Part shown: piece after piece, positions 1 through 10,347 of the stretch | How the letters are laid out: each line of letters opens with the position of its first letter | Position numbering within the stretch: position 1 is the stretch's first letter | Assembly (NCBI GenBank): GCA_905250125.1 | Contig: CAJNOL010001255.1 | Coordinates: forward strand, 1 to 64,000 | Source of the DNA: Rotaria sordida | Taxonomy: Eukaryota > Rotifera > Eurotatoria > Philodinida > Philodinidae | DNA length: 64,000 nt | Direction of reading: 5' to 3' | The notes under the pieces: generated by a model | The model's database searches: none | What the model was told of the DNA's origin: nothing | The model's input: only the letters and a program-made list of their open reading frames with translations | Translations under genes and position numbers: made by a program

Positions 1-1240
1 AGGGAAAAAAATACCTCCCTCACTACTTTTGGTATGCCCTAAGTATTACTACTGAATAAAAATCTAGCCTAAAAGAATTATAAAAAAATAACAACGAACC
101 GTAAGTCATTAGAGTGGCCATTTTCAGGACACGTCATTTCTTCCGATATTTTTTGACCTCAGTATTTGCATTTCGACATTTCTCCATCAGACAGAATCCT
201 TACTGGTTATCTAACGGACCCGGAATAGAAAAACTCAAGATTCAGTAGCAGATTTTGGGGGAATGAGAGGGGGTAGCGCAGCGCTGCGCAATAGGAACGA
301 TCGCCCCCAGTCCAAAAAAATTCAGGTTTATCCCAGCATAAAACTTTTAAAAATAAGTTGATACTACGTTCTATGATCATAACCGCCCCTAGTCTCCTCC
401 ATTGAAGTGCTCCTAGTCACAATGAAACGTCTCACAACACAAAAATCCTAGCGCCGCCACTGTCAAGATTGTTACTAGAGAAACAAAAAATAACAAATCG
501 ATGTATAGATATTTGTGCTACCTGAGCATACACGATCGCGCTAATTCAACAAACACACATAAGGAGCACGGACCATGTCTACGGCGGATACAGGGATTCT
601 TTACAAGACGTCACTCTCATATACAAAACAAAGAACGTAATACGACTGACATAAAATTGCGAAACGGCGACCCATGGAGAAAGCGTGGAGCGTGATCTCA
701 ATCAATATAAAAGATTATCGTGATGCTGTTAAATCAAAAGTTAAGAGAACATGTACTCAACGGACGCCCACACGTCCCATGCACGAAAATTACACACAAA
801 CATTAGAGGGCTACCTTTCACCAGCTACTTCCTCTCCGAAAGCTCTGATAAAATATGAGAAACAACTTCTACATTCCATAGGAGTAGTTAAGTAAACTAT
901 CTCTCCACAGTTCGTGGTGAACTACCAAAAGATCACTTTCATAGTTCATAGACAGAAATGAGTACCAGCGTCCAGTACTATATGACCATTTATGCGCATC
1001 TCTACGATAAACGTCACAAATGGTAACTAATACCCACTTTCTATAGCGCTCGAAAGTTAATGAATATTCCCATTATATAGTACCAGATGATCGATAGGTA
1101 TCCCGTTAGACAGTAGACCGTCTGCTATTGAGACCTACCGTCTTACATAACACTTCATGGCTTAATGGACGGCGCCCCTATATCCTAGTGAATGACATAT
1201 GAATACTTCCTTTACATAGTAATTGATTATGCAAGGGTAC
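1..1240. other. No recognised gene
   Basis: No family was recognised here. Short open frames exist (for example codons at 674-895 on the plus strand, 73 codons), with a somewhat higher GC content than most of the window, but neither their products nor splice sites could be tied to a known protein. A motif reading GGAACGATCGCCCC near 295-308 recurs in reverse complement near 16113-16127, which suggests a dispersed repeat rather than a gene. Confidence 0.4.
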
Positions 1241-2100
1241 CCTTATTACATAGTATACGATGACCCAATAGTGCCTCCAATATATACTATACGATGATCT
1301 AAGGGTACTCCCATTATATAGTATATGTTGACGCAAGGGTACCCCCTAATAGTAGGTCTTGAGGACCCAGGGGCACCCACAGTAGTAGGACTTGAGGACC
1401 CAAGGGTACCCCCCAATAGTAGGACTTGAGGGCCGTTAGGTCAACGTTATATGATGATGTTATAATAGAATATAAGGGGTCTTATCTTGATGTTCAAATG
1501 TTGTGATGAACTGAGGAGGGGATGTGAGATCAGTTCAAATGGATAATTTATTTCACGAAGACAAAAAGTACGCACAAGAGAGATAGTAATAAATACTATT
1601 GCTCTCCATCAAAACAAAAATGCAACTGAACGATATCAAAATCTGAAAAAATTCTAAAGAGAGAGATAGACAGAACGAAAAAGAGAAATCTTATTATTGA
1701 ACGAACGAAAGGAAAAAATCCAATTAACTACAGAACGAAAAGGAAAACACCGACAAATGAGAAAATAAGAAGGAACCAATTGAACTTCGTTCAATTAAGT
1801 TAGCGTCGACATAGTGTCATCTGTTGACGCTAACAAGGACCCAAGAGTACACTCTAATAGTAGGACTTGAGAACCAAAGGGTGCACCAGTAGTAGGACTC
1901 GATGATCCAAGGGTACCTCCCAATAGTACGACTTGAGGACCAAAGGGTACCCTAATAGTAGGACTTGAGGACCCAAGGGACCTCCCTAATAGTAGGACTT
2001 GAGGCCCGAAGGGTCCCACCTAATAGTAGGGCTTGAGGACCCAAGGGTATCCCCATTATAGAGTATATGACGGCCTAAGGGTACTCCCATTATATTGCAT
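1240..2100. repeat. Degenerate minisatellite, ~34-40 bp units
   Basis: Two interspersed unit types are visible. One carries AAGGGTACCCCC followed by AATAGTAGGACTTGAGGACC (about 34 bp). The other carries AAGGGTACTCCCATTATATA and GATGA (about 40 bp). Units occur around 1240-1440 and 1835-2100, separated by about 360 bases of unique purine-rich sequence (1440-1795). A 36-base hairpin sits at the left edge of the second block (1799-1834). The short minus-strand open frame at 1795-2019 is an artefact of the repeat. Confidence 0.8.
1799..1834. repeat. Hairpin GTTAGCGTC...GACGCTAAC, copy 1
   Basis: A 9-bp perfect inverted repeat (GTTAGCGTC / GACGCTAAC) encloses an 18-base loop containing AGTGTCAT. 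The same arms and a similar loop recur at 5968-5999. In both places a CCCATTAT motif follows downstream, so the hairpin is probably part of one dispersed repeat. Confidence 0.6.
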
Positions 2101-2356
2101 TATTTGGTCTATGTGAAGTGAGCCGTATTTTTTTGGCTAGCGTGTTTGGGTAAATTCCCTTGACCAAGATAACGCTACTCTGATTTTGCTTCTAGTATTT
2201 TAACTATGCGTCAAGAAGATCTGAAATTTTAACCATAATCTTGAACAAACATATGTTATATATTAGCAATTTCAGATGTTGATGGCACTTCGTTAAGAAA
2301 TTCGAAGCCAACCAAAAGTAACACTACCTTCCACTGTCAACGAGTCACTAGTAGTC

Positions 2357-2935
2357 TAATATCCATTTCAGATTAAAAGAAGGGTGAGTATTTTGGAATA
2401 ATTCTTGATAGGAACTAGATAGAAATCTGCGGTTTTCACCGTTTAAAAGAGGAAATGAAACTGCATCGAATCCGTAATACTAGATTTTTTTGAAACTTTT
2501 GCTTAGAGTCACTGGCCAATTTTTTAAAAAAATCAAGGCTTTTTAATAGATTTAGAAGGTGGATTTTTCGTCAAAAAATCATAAAAATAGTCAATTTTTC
2601 GTAAAAAATCTGCTGAAAATGCTCAGTAAAATATTAATAACTTGTGATTGGCTTAACATTTTAACATCACACTTATATAGACTATTGAACTTTAGTTAAC
2701 GATTCTAGTGTACTACTAAAAATTAAAATTTCAAAACTTTCACATTACACAATGTTTTCTGTTTTAGAAACTTGGCTGGTGGTCCTGAGAAAACTTGTCA
2801 GAACACTCTGGTATAGAAGATTCGATGCAGTTTCATTTCCTCTTTTAAACGGTGAAAACTGCAGATTTCCATCTAGTTTCTATCAAGAATTATTCCAAAA
2901 ATACTCACCCTTCTTTTAATCTGAAATGGATATTA
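2357..2935. mobile_element. Fold-back element with ~115-bp inverted arms
   Basis: The left arm (about 2357-2472) begins TAATATCCATTTCAG and is nearly the perfect reverse complement of the right arm (about 2820-2935). The unique centre is about 350 bases and AT-rich, with no open frame resembling a transposase. The structure matches a non-autonomous fold-back or MITE element. Diverged relatives are visible at 27571-28021 (both arms) and 39345-39420 (one arm). No target-site duplication could be defined by eye. Confidence 0.8.
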
Positions 2936-3490
2936 GTTACACCACTAGCTAGTATATTAGCATGATATGTTTTTCTTACTATCATCAGAACAATCAAAAG
3001 TACCATTTAAAATTTGATAGTTCGGACTATAGTTATAGCACTTGTGTAGGACTAATCATTCGTCATTGTTTTGATTGTATAGCTCGTCTGAAATCAGTTT
3101 GTACAGCAACGCACATGAATTGAGTGTTATCACTGGATCTTAAAGCTCTTCTAACGAATAGATATCTAAACAAAATGAAGATAACTCAGGTCGAGCTTAC
3201 TCCCTCAGATTCCGACATGAAGTTATCGGATGTTGGAAAGTGTTTGAATGGTCAAAATTCTACCAGTTGCTTCAGTTTTGACACTTACCGACACCCAAGT
3301 TCCTTTTGGAATTCGATATCAGAAATTCTGACGACTTCCCATTGAATCCTACAAAATCCAATATTTTTCCGATAGAATCTGAGGAGATCTAATTGTCGAA
3401 TTGGTCGTTCTGGAAAGGCACAATTCTATAAGTATTTACGAAATATTTATGCAAAAGATGAATGTCACTATTTATTTAGATAAAAAGATA
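2936..3490. other. Gene-free flank upstream of the Derlin gene
   Basis: Nothing recognised. An open frame (3124-3345) has no family signature. The stretch presumably carries the promoter and 5' UTR of the Derlin gene that starts at 3491, but no clear TATA box stands out. Confidence 0.35.
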
Positions 3491-5012
3491 ATGCCAGGTT
3501 CGGATGATCTTGGTCAATGGTATAAGAGTATACCACCAATAACTCGTGCTTGGTTTACAGATTCTATTATTGTACCTGTAGCAATTGCATTAAAATTAGT
3601 GGATCCATTTCAATTGATTTTGTATGCCGATCCAATTATAAAACAGTTTCAAGTCTGTTTTTATTTCTGAATGATATTTATATATATATATTTGTATTTT
3701 TATTGGATATGGCGACTATTTACGGCGGTATTTGTCTATTATTTGCGATTGAAATATCTCGTCAAATTATATTTTCTCTACCAATATAGTTCACGTTTAG
3801 AAACAAGTAAAAAGACATTTCTTCCATTCTATTTTAGTTTGTTTCTTTTTTTGAATTAGGTACATTTAAAGGTAAACCAGCTGATTATATATTTTGTTTA
3901 ATATTTCTTTGGATATGTAACATCATTGTGGGTTTGATTATTTCAATGCCTGTAAATAAGTATCTGTTAAATTTAATTTGAATCAATTGATTTATTTTTA
4001 AAAGGGATTGATGGATAGTATGGTTATGAGTGTAGTTTATATTTGGTGTCAATTAAATAAGGAAACAGTCATGTCATTTTTGTTTGAAACACAATTCAAA
4101 GCAATGTATATGCCATGGGTAATTATGCTATTCTATTGGATTGTTGAAGGATCGTATGTTGATTAATGTTTTCTTTATACGAAATTTTGAATATTTTAAT
4201 TTAGATTTCGAGAGAATTTGTGTGGGATTATTGTTGGTCATCTTTATTTTTTTCTTGCCTTTAAATATCCACAAGAGTTTCGAGGTGCACAATTACTACG
4301 TACGCCTCGTTTTCTGTACGTATATTTTCCAGGACGATCATTCCGGCCTTCGGAAACGATCAAAACCCGCCGGTAACCACGGGAAAAATCATCGGATCCG
4401 GCAGGAAAGCTTCGGAAATCCATGGAAGTGGAAGCAGTATTCCAGACCGGAAAATCAAGGAATTTTTCGGGCAAATTCCGGTCGTTTCCTACTGGAAAGA
4501 GCAAAGATTAGGTGGGAAGACGCTGGAAAAATCTGAAGATTTTCCGGACCAGAATACTGCTTCCATGAAATCGACGGAATTTGCCAGAACTGATCGTTTC
4601 CTTCGCGGACTGCCCGACCTGGGTTTAACAATAATGAAAAAAATATTACCCAGGTCGAAGATTCCGTTCATCGGATCCCACCGGATCCTGCAGGAAGATG
4701 AAGGAAAATTCACCAGTTTCTGCGGGAAAATGTCGGAAGTCATTGTCCGGAAGTTACCGGAAAAAATCTGAAAATTTTCCGGTCGGAATACTCCCGCCCT
4801 GTTCCGGCGACTTCCGGTGTTTTCCTGCCGGAACCGGCCCGTACTTCTCGATCTGGGTAGAATTGTATTTGTAGATATCGTTATTTTCCAAGTGAACGAA
4901 GTAGTTTTGGTTCAGGACCAATATATCGTCATGAGGGGATACTACTGATGATCCTACCAATCGTGATCGTCGCGTATTCGGTGGTCGTGGTCATGTTCTT
5001 GGTACTCGTTAA
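3491..5012 (+). CDS. Derlin-1-like ER-associated degradation protein
   Basis: Derlins are rhomboid-fold ER membrane proteins that help move misfolded proteins out of the ER for ubiquitin-dependent degradation. Exons by eye: 3491-3652, 3707-3806, 3860-3951, 4005-4153, 4205-4315 and 4875-5012. Family landmarks in order: LGQWYKSIPPITRAWF near the N-terminus, YLVKLYFLYQYSSRLET, KGKPADYIF, YIWCQLNKETVMSF, KAMYMPWVI, GHLYFFL and RTPRFLYRYFPSE. Total length is about 255 residues, close to animal Derlin-1. The start at 3491 puts the tryptophan at the family position; upstream in-frame ATGs would add unrelated residues. Oddities: intron 1 ends in GG rather than AG (3705-3706); exon 2 is about four residues short; and the last exon needs one extra base near the GGGG at 4936-4940 to read the family-like end GGRGHVLGTR. 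Without it the frame runs to 5040 with a hydrophobic tail. It may be functional with a sequence error, or a young pseudogene. Confidence 0.85.
4316..4874. repeat. GC-rich TTCCGG-type repeat in Derlin intron 5
   Basis: Intron 5 (GTACGT...TTTGTAG) is 559 bases, while the other introns of the gene are about 51-54. The extra sequence (about 4330-4857) is much richer in G and C than its surroundings and full of TTTTCCGG/CCGGAAAA motifs. It contains internal inverted repeats, for example GGAAGCAGTATTCCAGACC near 4429 against its near reverse complement near 4547-4565. A related stretch lies at 60085-60240, inside an intron of the E2-like gene. It is probably a non-autonomous mobile element tolerated because it is spliced out. 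The open frames seen in it on both strands look like composition artefacts. Confidence 0.65.
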
Positions 5013-5040
5013 AAAACTTGTTTTCTTCGAATTTTTATAA

Positions 5041-5647
5041 TCTATAGACACACACATGCTTATCGTTTACACCACATCCTCTAGAACTCACCTTTTTTTT
5101 CTGTTTTTTTTATGTGACATTTACTTATCTTGGATGGATATTGAAAGAAGAGGAGGGAGAGAAAAACAAAATAATAGAAGCAATCATTCATACTTTTGTA
5201 TTTTATTATGATTACAATGACGAACTAGAGAACTAGCGTTACTGCTATCCTAGGTGTGTACGATGTTCATTTCATTACTCCATCAACTAGTCGTGCTCAT
5301 ATCACACGAAACACGCCACTATATGTGAGAGCATAATGTATAAAGTACAGAACAAAACAGTAGAGAAGGATACGAATATGCATATACGCAATATACATAA
5401 TCGAAATTTCCTCATACAAATGATATCATGTAAGATTGATGTCACCCAAGAATGATATCATATAACGACAGTGTATTTACCGATACAAGTATTAAATCAG
5501 TGGAGATCATTTGACGCATAATTATGAAATATCATAAAAGAAAATCAAGAAATTTGCTTTATAATATTATGTGTGTTATTAGTTTGATATTCTTAATTAT
5601 ATCTCTATATTTTACTCGCTCTAATGTTGATATTACTAGATTGAAAG
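5041..5647. other. Gene-free spacer
   Basis: No gene recognised. The sequence lies between the Derlin 3' end and the left inverted terminus of the mariner-type element. No clear repeats or RNA genes were seen. Confidence 0.4.
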
Positions 5648-5879
5648 ATTGAGCACATGAACGGTGTACAGATGTAGTAATTTGTCTAAAAGCGTTCAAA
5701 TATAGAATGATTAACAAGGCAAAACAGCTTTCGAATTCTAATAAAAGTTTTATCAGAAGTTCTTACTAAAGAAAATATGTGCAAAAGTATGTCTCTGTGG
5801 AGTGCTGTTAGCTCTCATATATACAGAGCCAAAGGACAAGCAGTGTCATTGGTCGAATGTGACAGAACGAAGAAAAAGA

Positions 5880-5955
5880 TGCCCTTTACGGAACTCGAAC
5901 TACGTACCTTCTACTATCCGGGCAGATGTCCTGAGCCAGTTAGACTAGAAGGGAC
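5880..5955 (-). tRNA. tRNA-Glu-like degenerate sequence
   Basis: Read on the minus strand this stretch has an A-box-like TAGTCTAACTGG and a B-box-like AGTTCGAGTTCC at tRNA spacing. The D stem (GTCT/GGAC) and anticodon stem (TCTGC/GTAGA, 7-base loop CCGGATA) pair well, and the acceptor stem pairs partly. The T stem does not pair, and position 33 is C instead of T. It resembles a tRNA-Glu body. A tRNA pseudogene or the head of a tRNA-derived SINE is more likely than a working tRNA. Confidence 0.35.
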
Positions 5956-5967
5956 AACTAGTCTTCT

Positions 5968-5999
5968 TTAGCGTCACAGTGTATCATGACTGACGCTAA
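5968..5999. repeat. Hairpin TTAGCGTC...GACGCTAA, copy 2
   Basis: The 8-bp arms are identical to the core of the hairpin at 1799-1834. The 16-base loop is related to that copy's loop (AGTGT and TCAT shared). It sits between the tRNA-like sequence and the dead transposase. Confidence 0.55.
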
Positions 6000-6029
6000 C
6001 AAGTGCTCCCATTATGAAGTTATTCATAG

Positions 6030-7083
6030 AAATTATTCAATGTGCTTACCATCTTAGTCTTTGTAAACTTGAAGTCTCTTGGGTACTGAGTGGCAAGCGC
6101 TTTGACAATCTTTCACCGGTAAACTTCGTATTTCAGTGCGTAAAACACCTTTTAGTTCTTGAAGATTTTGAGGTTTCGTCGCGTAATACGCTTCTTGATC
6201 ACATCCCATAAAAAGAAATCAGTCGGTGTAAGGTCTGGAGATCGTGTCGGCCAATCAATTCAACCACGTCGACCAATCCAGCTGTCAGGGAATGTTTTGT
6301 CCAAAAAATACCGGACAGATCGAGCGTAATGTGTCGGTGCTCCATCGTACATATAAACTACGTCTTCTAAATTCATTCACTTGAAATAGAGGGCACAATA
6401 TCTTTTTGGAGCATGTCCAGATAGCTGTCTGCAGTAATGTTATCATGAAAGAAGAACGGTCAGATGATGCCACCAACCCAAATTTCAGCCCGCACAGCGA
6501 TGCCCGGGCTATTCATTTCTTGAGTAATGATAACATGAGGATTTTCTATAGCGCAATAAACGCAGTTGTGCGGATTGACATGACCATTCAACTTGAAAAT
6601 GGCTTCATCAGCCTAAACAATTCGATCAAGCAAGGAAGAGTCGTCAGCCAATAAGTTTAGAAAAGTGTCGGCAAATTGACAACATTTGTTAGAATCGTCT
6701 TCGTTCAAAGCATGTAGCAGTAGTGGACGGTACGGTTTCAATCCCAGTTCTGTCATCATTCGTTGAAGATTACTTCTGAACAGATTCAGAGGCAAAGAAG
6801 CTCTTCTTGTTGAAGTTGCAGGACTTTCTTCAAAAGTAGCGTGAACACGTTCTTTGTTCTCGTCGGTACTAACAGATCTAGAACGACCAGATCGCAGTCT
6901 ATCTTCGAGGCTACCAGTTTCGACAAACTTTCGTACCAGACTCAAAATGTTCTTTGATGTTGAAGGAGTACGATCAAAACGATTTTGAAATTGACGAACA
7001 ACTTCAGCTGCATTTTGGTGAATGGCGTACCATTTCACAATTTCAGTTTTTTCACGTAACGACAAACGAAAACTTTTACTCAT
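6030..7083 (-). pseudogene. Mariner-type DDE transposase, broken
   Basis: The ATG is at 7083 (minus strand). The first ~155 codons are open and read like the N-terminal helix-turn-helix part of mariner-type transposases (SLREKTEIVKWYAIHQNAAEV, then DRLRSGRSRSV). After a stop near 6613 the coding sequence continues in pieces: a DDE core with MYDGAPTHYARSVRYFLD, WIGRRG and SPDLTPTDFFLWD, whose aspartates survive. A stop replaces the residue after WIGRRG, and a frame change follows near 6150 before the tail (PKRLQVYKD). Several inactivating changes are therefore present. The inverted termini at 5648 and 7326 enclose it, so this was once an autonomous element. Confidence 0.8.
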
Positions 7084-7469
7084 GGTGAAGAAAATGTGGA
7101 AAAAGGTCGAGTTATACAAACAACAGAAAATGTAAAGAGAAACAAAAAATAAACCAGTCGATAAAAGAGATAACAACTAGTATTGTTGTCTTCTAGATGC
7201 CACTCCTCACACATATAAGTACTATAAGACAACAAACAATAATGTTCGCTTTCTTTTTTTGACCTACACTATATTTGTATGTTCTTGGATCAATTACTAC
7301 ATCTACATACCGTTCATATGCTCAATTTTTTATTTATCATACCTGGCATATGTGGTATAAATACCAGGCCTAAGCAACAATCTATAAAATAGAACTCGAA
7401 AAAAAAATACCATTTTTCCTTACTTTTGGGTCACCGGGTATAAATAAATTTAAAAATAAATATTTACTG

Positions 7470-7794
7470 TATGTATTTGCATTGATTTCATCGGGCATTT
7501 CAGTAATTTGTACTTCAAAACGACTTTGAATTTCATTCAGAATTTCTGCATCATTTTCATTAGCAACGTATGTTATTGCTATATCTTTTGTACCAAGCCG
7601 ACCAGCTCGAGCAACGTAAAATTCAATATTTGAATAAAAAAATCAAAAATCTTTTTAAACATACTGGATGAAGATAAGTATCTATATCTTCTGGCATATC
7701 ATAATTAAATACAATATTAACACGATCAATACCCATATCACGTTCAAATAAATTTGTTGCCACAAGGACACGTGTTCGAAATTCTTTATAACGT
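7470..7794 (-). pseudogene. UAP56/DDX39B helicase 3' fragment, left copy
   Basis: UAP56/DDX39B (yeast Sub2) is a DEAD-box helicase that couples splicing to mRNA export. Two exon-like blocks read on the minus strand. 7665-7794 encodes [19 protein letters not shown] and [13 protein letters not shown]. 7470-7615 encodes [19 protein letters not shown] and [16 protein letters not shown]. The helicase motif VI arginine after histidine is proline here (LHPVARAGR), and the intron between the blocks ends in AC instead of AG. The final short coding exon is absent. This is a truncated, decaying copy. A second copy in the opposite orientation lies at 10348-10560 beyond the Tigger element. Confidence 0.8.
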
Positions 7795-8002
7795 GTCTAA
7801 CTAGAATAATTGTATTATTCGCTTACGTAATAGAACGAACAAATTCATCGTCGTCTAGTGAAATGACATACTTATGATATAGATATAAACTGTCGTTGTC
7901 TGATTTGACGAAAATAAGATCTAGAAGAATGATAGAAATAAAACAGTAAATAACAGTCGAAAGTGATCACTTATATAATCTATACCTATATATATATATA
8001 TA

Positions 8003-10157
8003 CAGTAAAACCTCTATTAGTGGACACCTCTCATAGGTGAACACCTCTGATTTTGAACAGGGGTTCGGTCCCACGGAGCGATTTTTGCTGAAAATACATC
8101 TCCCATAGGTGAACACCTCCACTACTCTGAATTTGAACGCGCTTTTCACAGTCCCGATTGCTGTTATAACCTCTCTTAGATGAACACACGTGAATTTTTT
8201 TCTCTCTCTCCACTCTATTATTGTCGACTAGTGCACTAAAATTGACTATTTACCGTTTTTTTCACAACTGTGCATATCAAGCGAACAATGACATCTCGAC
8301 ATCATCTTACACTAAAAAAAAAATTCAATTAATTAATGATAGCAATGGTGGTAATGGTTTATCACAGCGTACATTAGCTGAAAGATATAATATTTCACTT
8401 GGTTCTGTATCTAATATATTAAAACGAAAAGAAGAATATTTACATGATTATGAAACTAATCAGAATCAAAATGTTAAACGAAAATTCAAAAGTTTTGATT
8501 CAGTAAAACTTGATCAACAAGTTTATGAATGGTTCGTACATCAACGTTCAAAAAATATACCAATATCCGGAACCATCTTACAAGAAAAAGCACGAGAAAT
8601 AGCAAAATTATTAGGTGATAATTTTGATGAATTTAAAGCATCCAATGGATGGTTAGAAAAATTTAGAAAAAGACACAATATTTCTCATCGTGTTATTAGT
8701 GGTGAAAGTTCATCGGTGGATGTTACAAGTGTAAATGATTGGATACAACGGTTACCGAACATTACTGAACATTATGAAGCGAAAAATATCTTTAACTGTG
8801 ATAAAACTGGATTGTTTTATAAACTTTTACCTGATAAATCATTAACATTAGATAGAGAGAGTTGCAAAGGTAGAAAAAAATCGAAAGATCGAATTAGTAT
8901 CTTATTTTGTTGCAATTCGACTGGTGAAGAAAAATTAAAACCTCTCGTGATAGGTATTGCATTATTTTTTAAACACTGATAAAGTTCGTTTTTATTGCTT
9001 TAGAAAAGAGTTTGAAACCACGATGTTTCAAAAACATAAATGTGGATAAACTTCCAGTTCATTGGTATGCAAATAAATCAGCATGGATGAACACCAAAAT
9101 TTTCGAGGAATGGCTTTTAGATCTGAACCTATCAATGAAACAACAAAATAGAAAAATCATTTTATTTATGGATAATGCACCGTGCCATCCAACTGATATC
9201 GAATTATCACATGTGAAGTTACAATTTTTTCCACCAAACACGACGTCAAAATTACAACCATTAGATCAAGGTATAATACGTACGTTTAAAACATATTATC
9301 GTAAACAGGTGGTTAAATACGTAATATCACGTTGTGCAACTGCTCAATCACCTGATGATATTAAAATTACACCATTGGATGCTATTTATTCGGTCGATGC
9401 TTCATGGCAAGCTGTTTCAGAACTTACAATACGAAATACATTTCGTTCAGCAAGTTTTGAAAATGAACCACATGGTCATATGACCACAACAACATTGGAT
9501 AGTTCCACTACAACACCAACAGAAACAATAACGATAACTGTTGATGAACATGATGAACAATCAAACATTTTAGATAATCTTTTACAGCACATTACTATTG
9601 GTGGTCAAGCAATGAAGGCAGGTGATTTTGTTGATATAGATAATGATATACCTGCGTTTAATAAATGGTTCGATAGCTGTGAAAATATTTTAGTATGTGA
9701 TGTAAATGAGCAAGATGATGATGATGATAGTAATGCTGTATCTACAGAAATACCACCAAAAATAGCAGAAGCAATGGAAATGACACAAAAGCTTCGTTTA
9801 TTAGCAACAACACAACATCCACAATTACATAAATTAATTAGTGAATTAGAATCAAAATTAATTGATGTTTATATTGATTCAAAAAACAAAGACAAACAAC
9901 TATAGGGAACTTTTTCAAATAGGACTAAGTTTTTTGTTTTGTTGTAAAGTTGTTCGATTCAAATAAATTTAAGTGAAAGAAGACGAACAGGAGAGAAAAT
10001 GGTCTCTAAATACGTCAGAACTAGTAGAGAAGCTCCGTTTCTGAATCTTTACTTCATTTTGAAGTAAAATGTATGACATCTCCCATAGGTGAACACCTCT
10101 CAAAATGAACACTTTTCAAAAAGTTCCAACAGTGTTCACTTAAGAGAGGTTTTACTG
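8003..10157 (+). mobile_element. Tigger/pogo DNA transposon, nearly complete
   Basis: Both ends carry the inverted terminus CAGTAAAACCTCT and both are flanked by TA, as expected for pogo-type elements. The subterminal motif CATAGGTGAACACCTC occurs twice at the left end (8031-8046 and 8105-8120) and once at the right (10085-10100). The element is 2155 bp and carries one transposase gene. TA microsatellites flank both ends (7986-8002 and 10158-10172). Confidence 0.9.
8288..9905 (+). CDS. Tigger/pogo transposase with a 50-base intron
   Basis: This is a cut-and-paste transposase with an N-terminal CENP-B-type DNA-binding region and a DDE catalytic domain. Exon 1 runs to 8953, the intron (GTATTG...GCTTTAG) is 8954-9003, and exon 2 is 9004-9905. 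Visible parts: helix-turn-helix LSQRTLAERYNISLGSVSNI, CENP-B-type segment ASNGWLEKFRKRHNISHRV, first Asp in IFNCDKTGLFYK, KDRISILFCCN, second Asp in LFMDNAPCH, third Asp in LQPLDQGIIRTFK, then an acidic tail. The frame is open from 8221, but without an ATG. The only plausible start, ATG 8288 (MTSRHHLTLKKK), is one base out of frame across an A10 run at 8314-8323. Either the run is miscounted or the element has just lost its start. Everything else looks intact. Confidence 0.85.
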
Positions 10158-10347
10158 TATATATATATATATATGTTGTAATCGTCAGAAAAACGTTATT
10201 TTTCATATACTTTGATCACAATAACTTTATTTAAATTCATTGATTTTCTTTGTAGATGGATAATAATAATTCTCATCCATTGTTTTCTTTCAGTCATGAA
10301 TGTTCGAAAAGATTTTTGGTTTTTTTTATTCAGATATTGAACATTAG

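Larger units (their letters stand above)
5648..7326 (-). mobile_element. Tc1/mariner-type element with ~35-bp inverted termini
   Basis: The left end (5648-5682) begins ATTGAGCACATGAACGGT. Its reverse complement, with a few substitutions, ends the element (7292-7326, ...CCGTTCATATGCTCAAT). Between them lies a broken transposase gene on the minus strand (6030-7083). The left half also holds a tRNA-like sequence (5880-5955) and a hairpin shared with 1799-1834; both look like later insertions or part of another repeat. A target TA duplication could not be assigned with confidence. Confidence 0.7.

Noticed and set aside
4141..4771. Open frames on both strands across the GC-rich region after Derlin exon 5
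   Set aside because: The region is intronic, repeat-like and palindromic; frames are long because GC-rich DNA has few stops.
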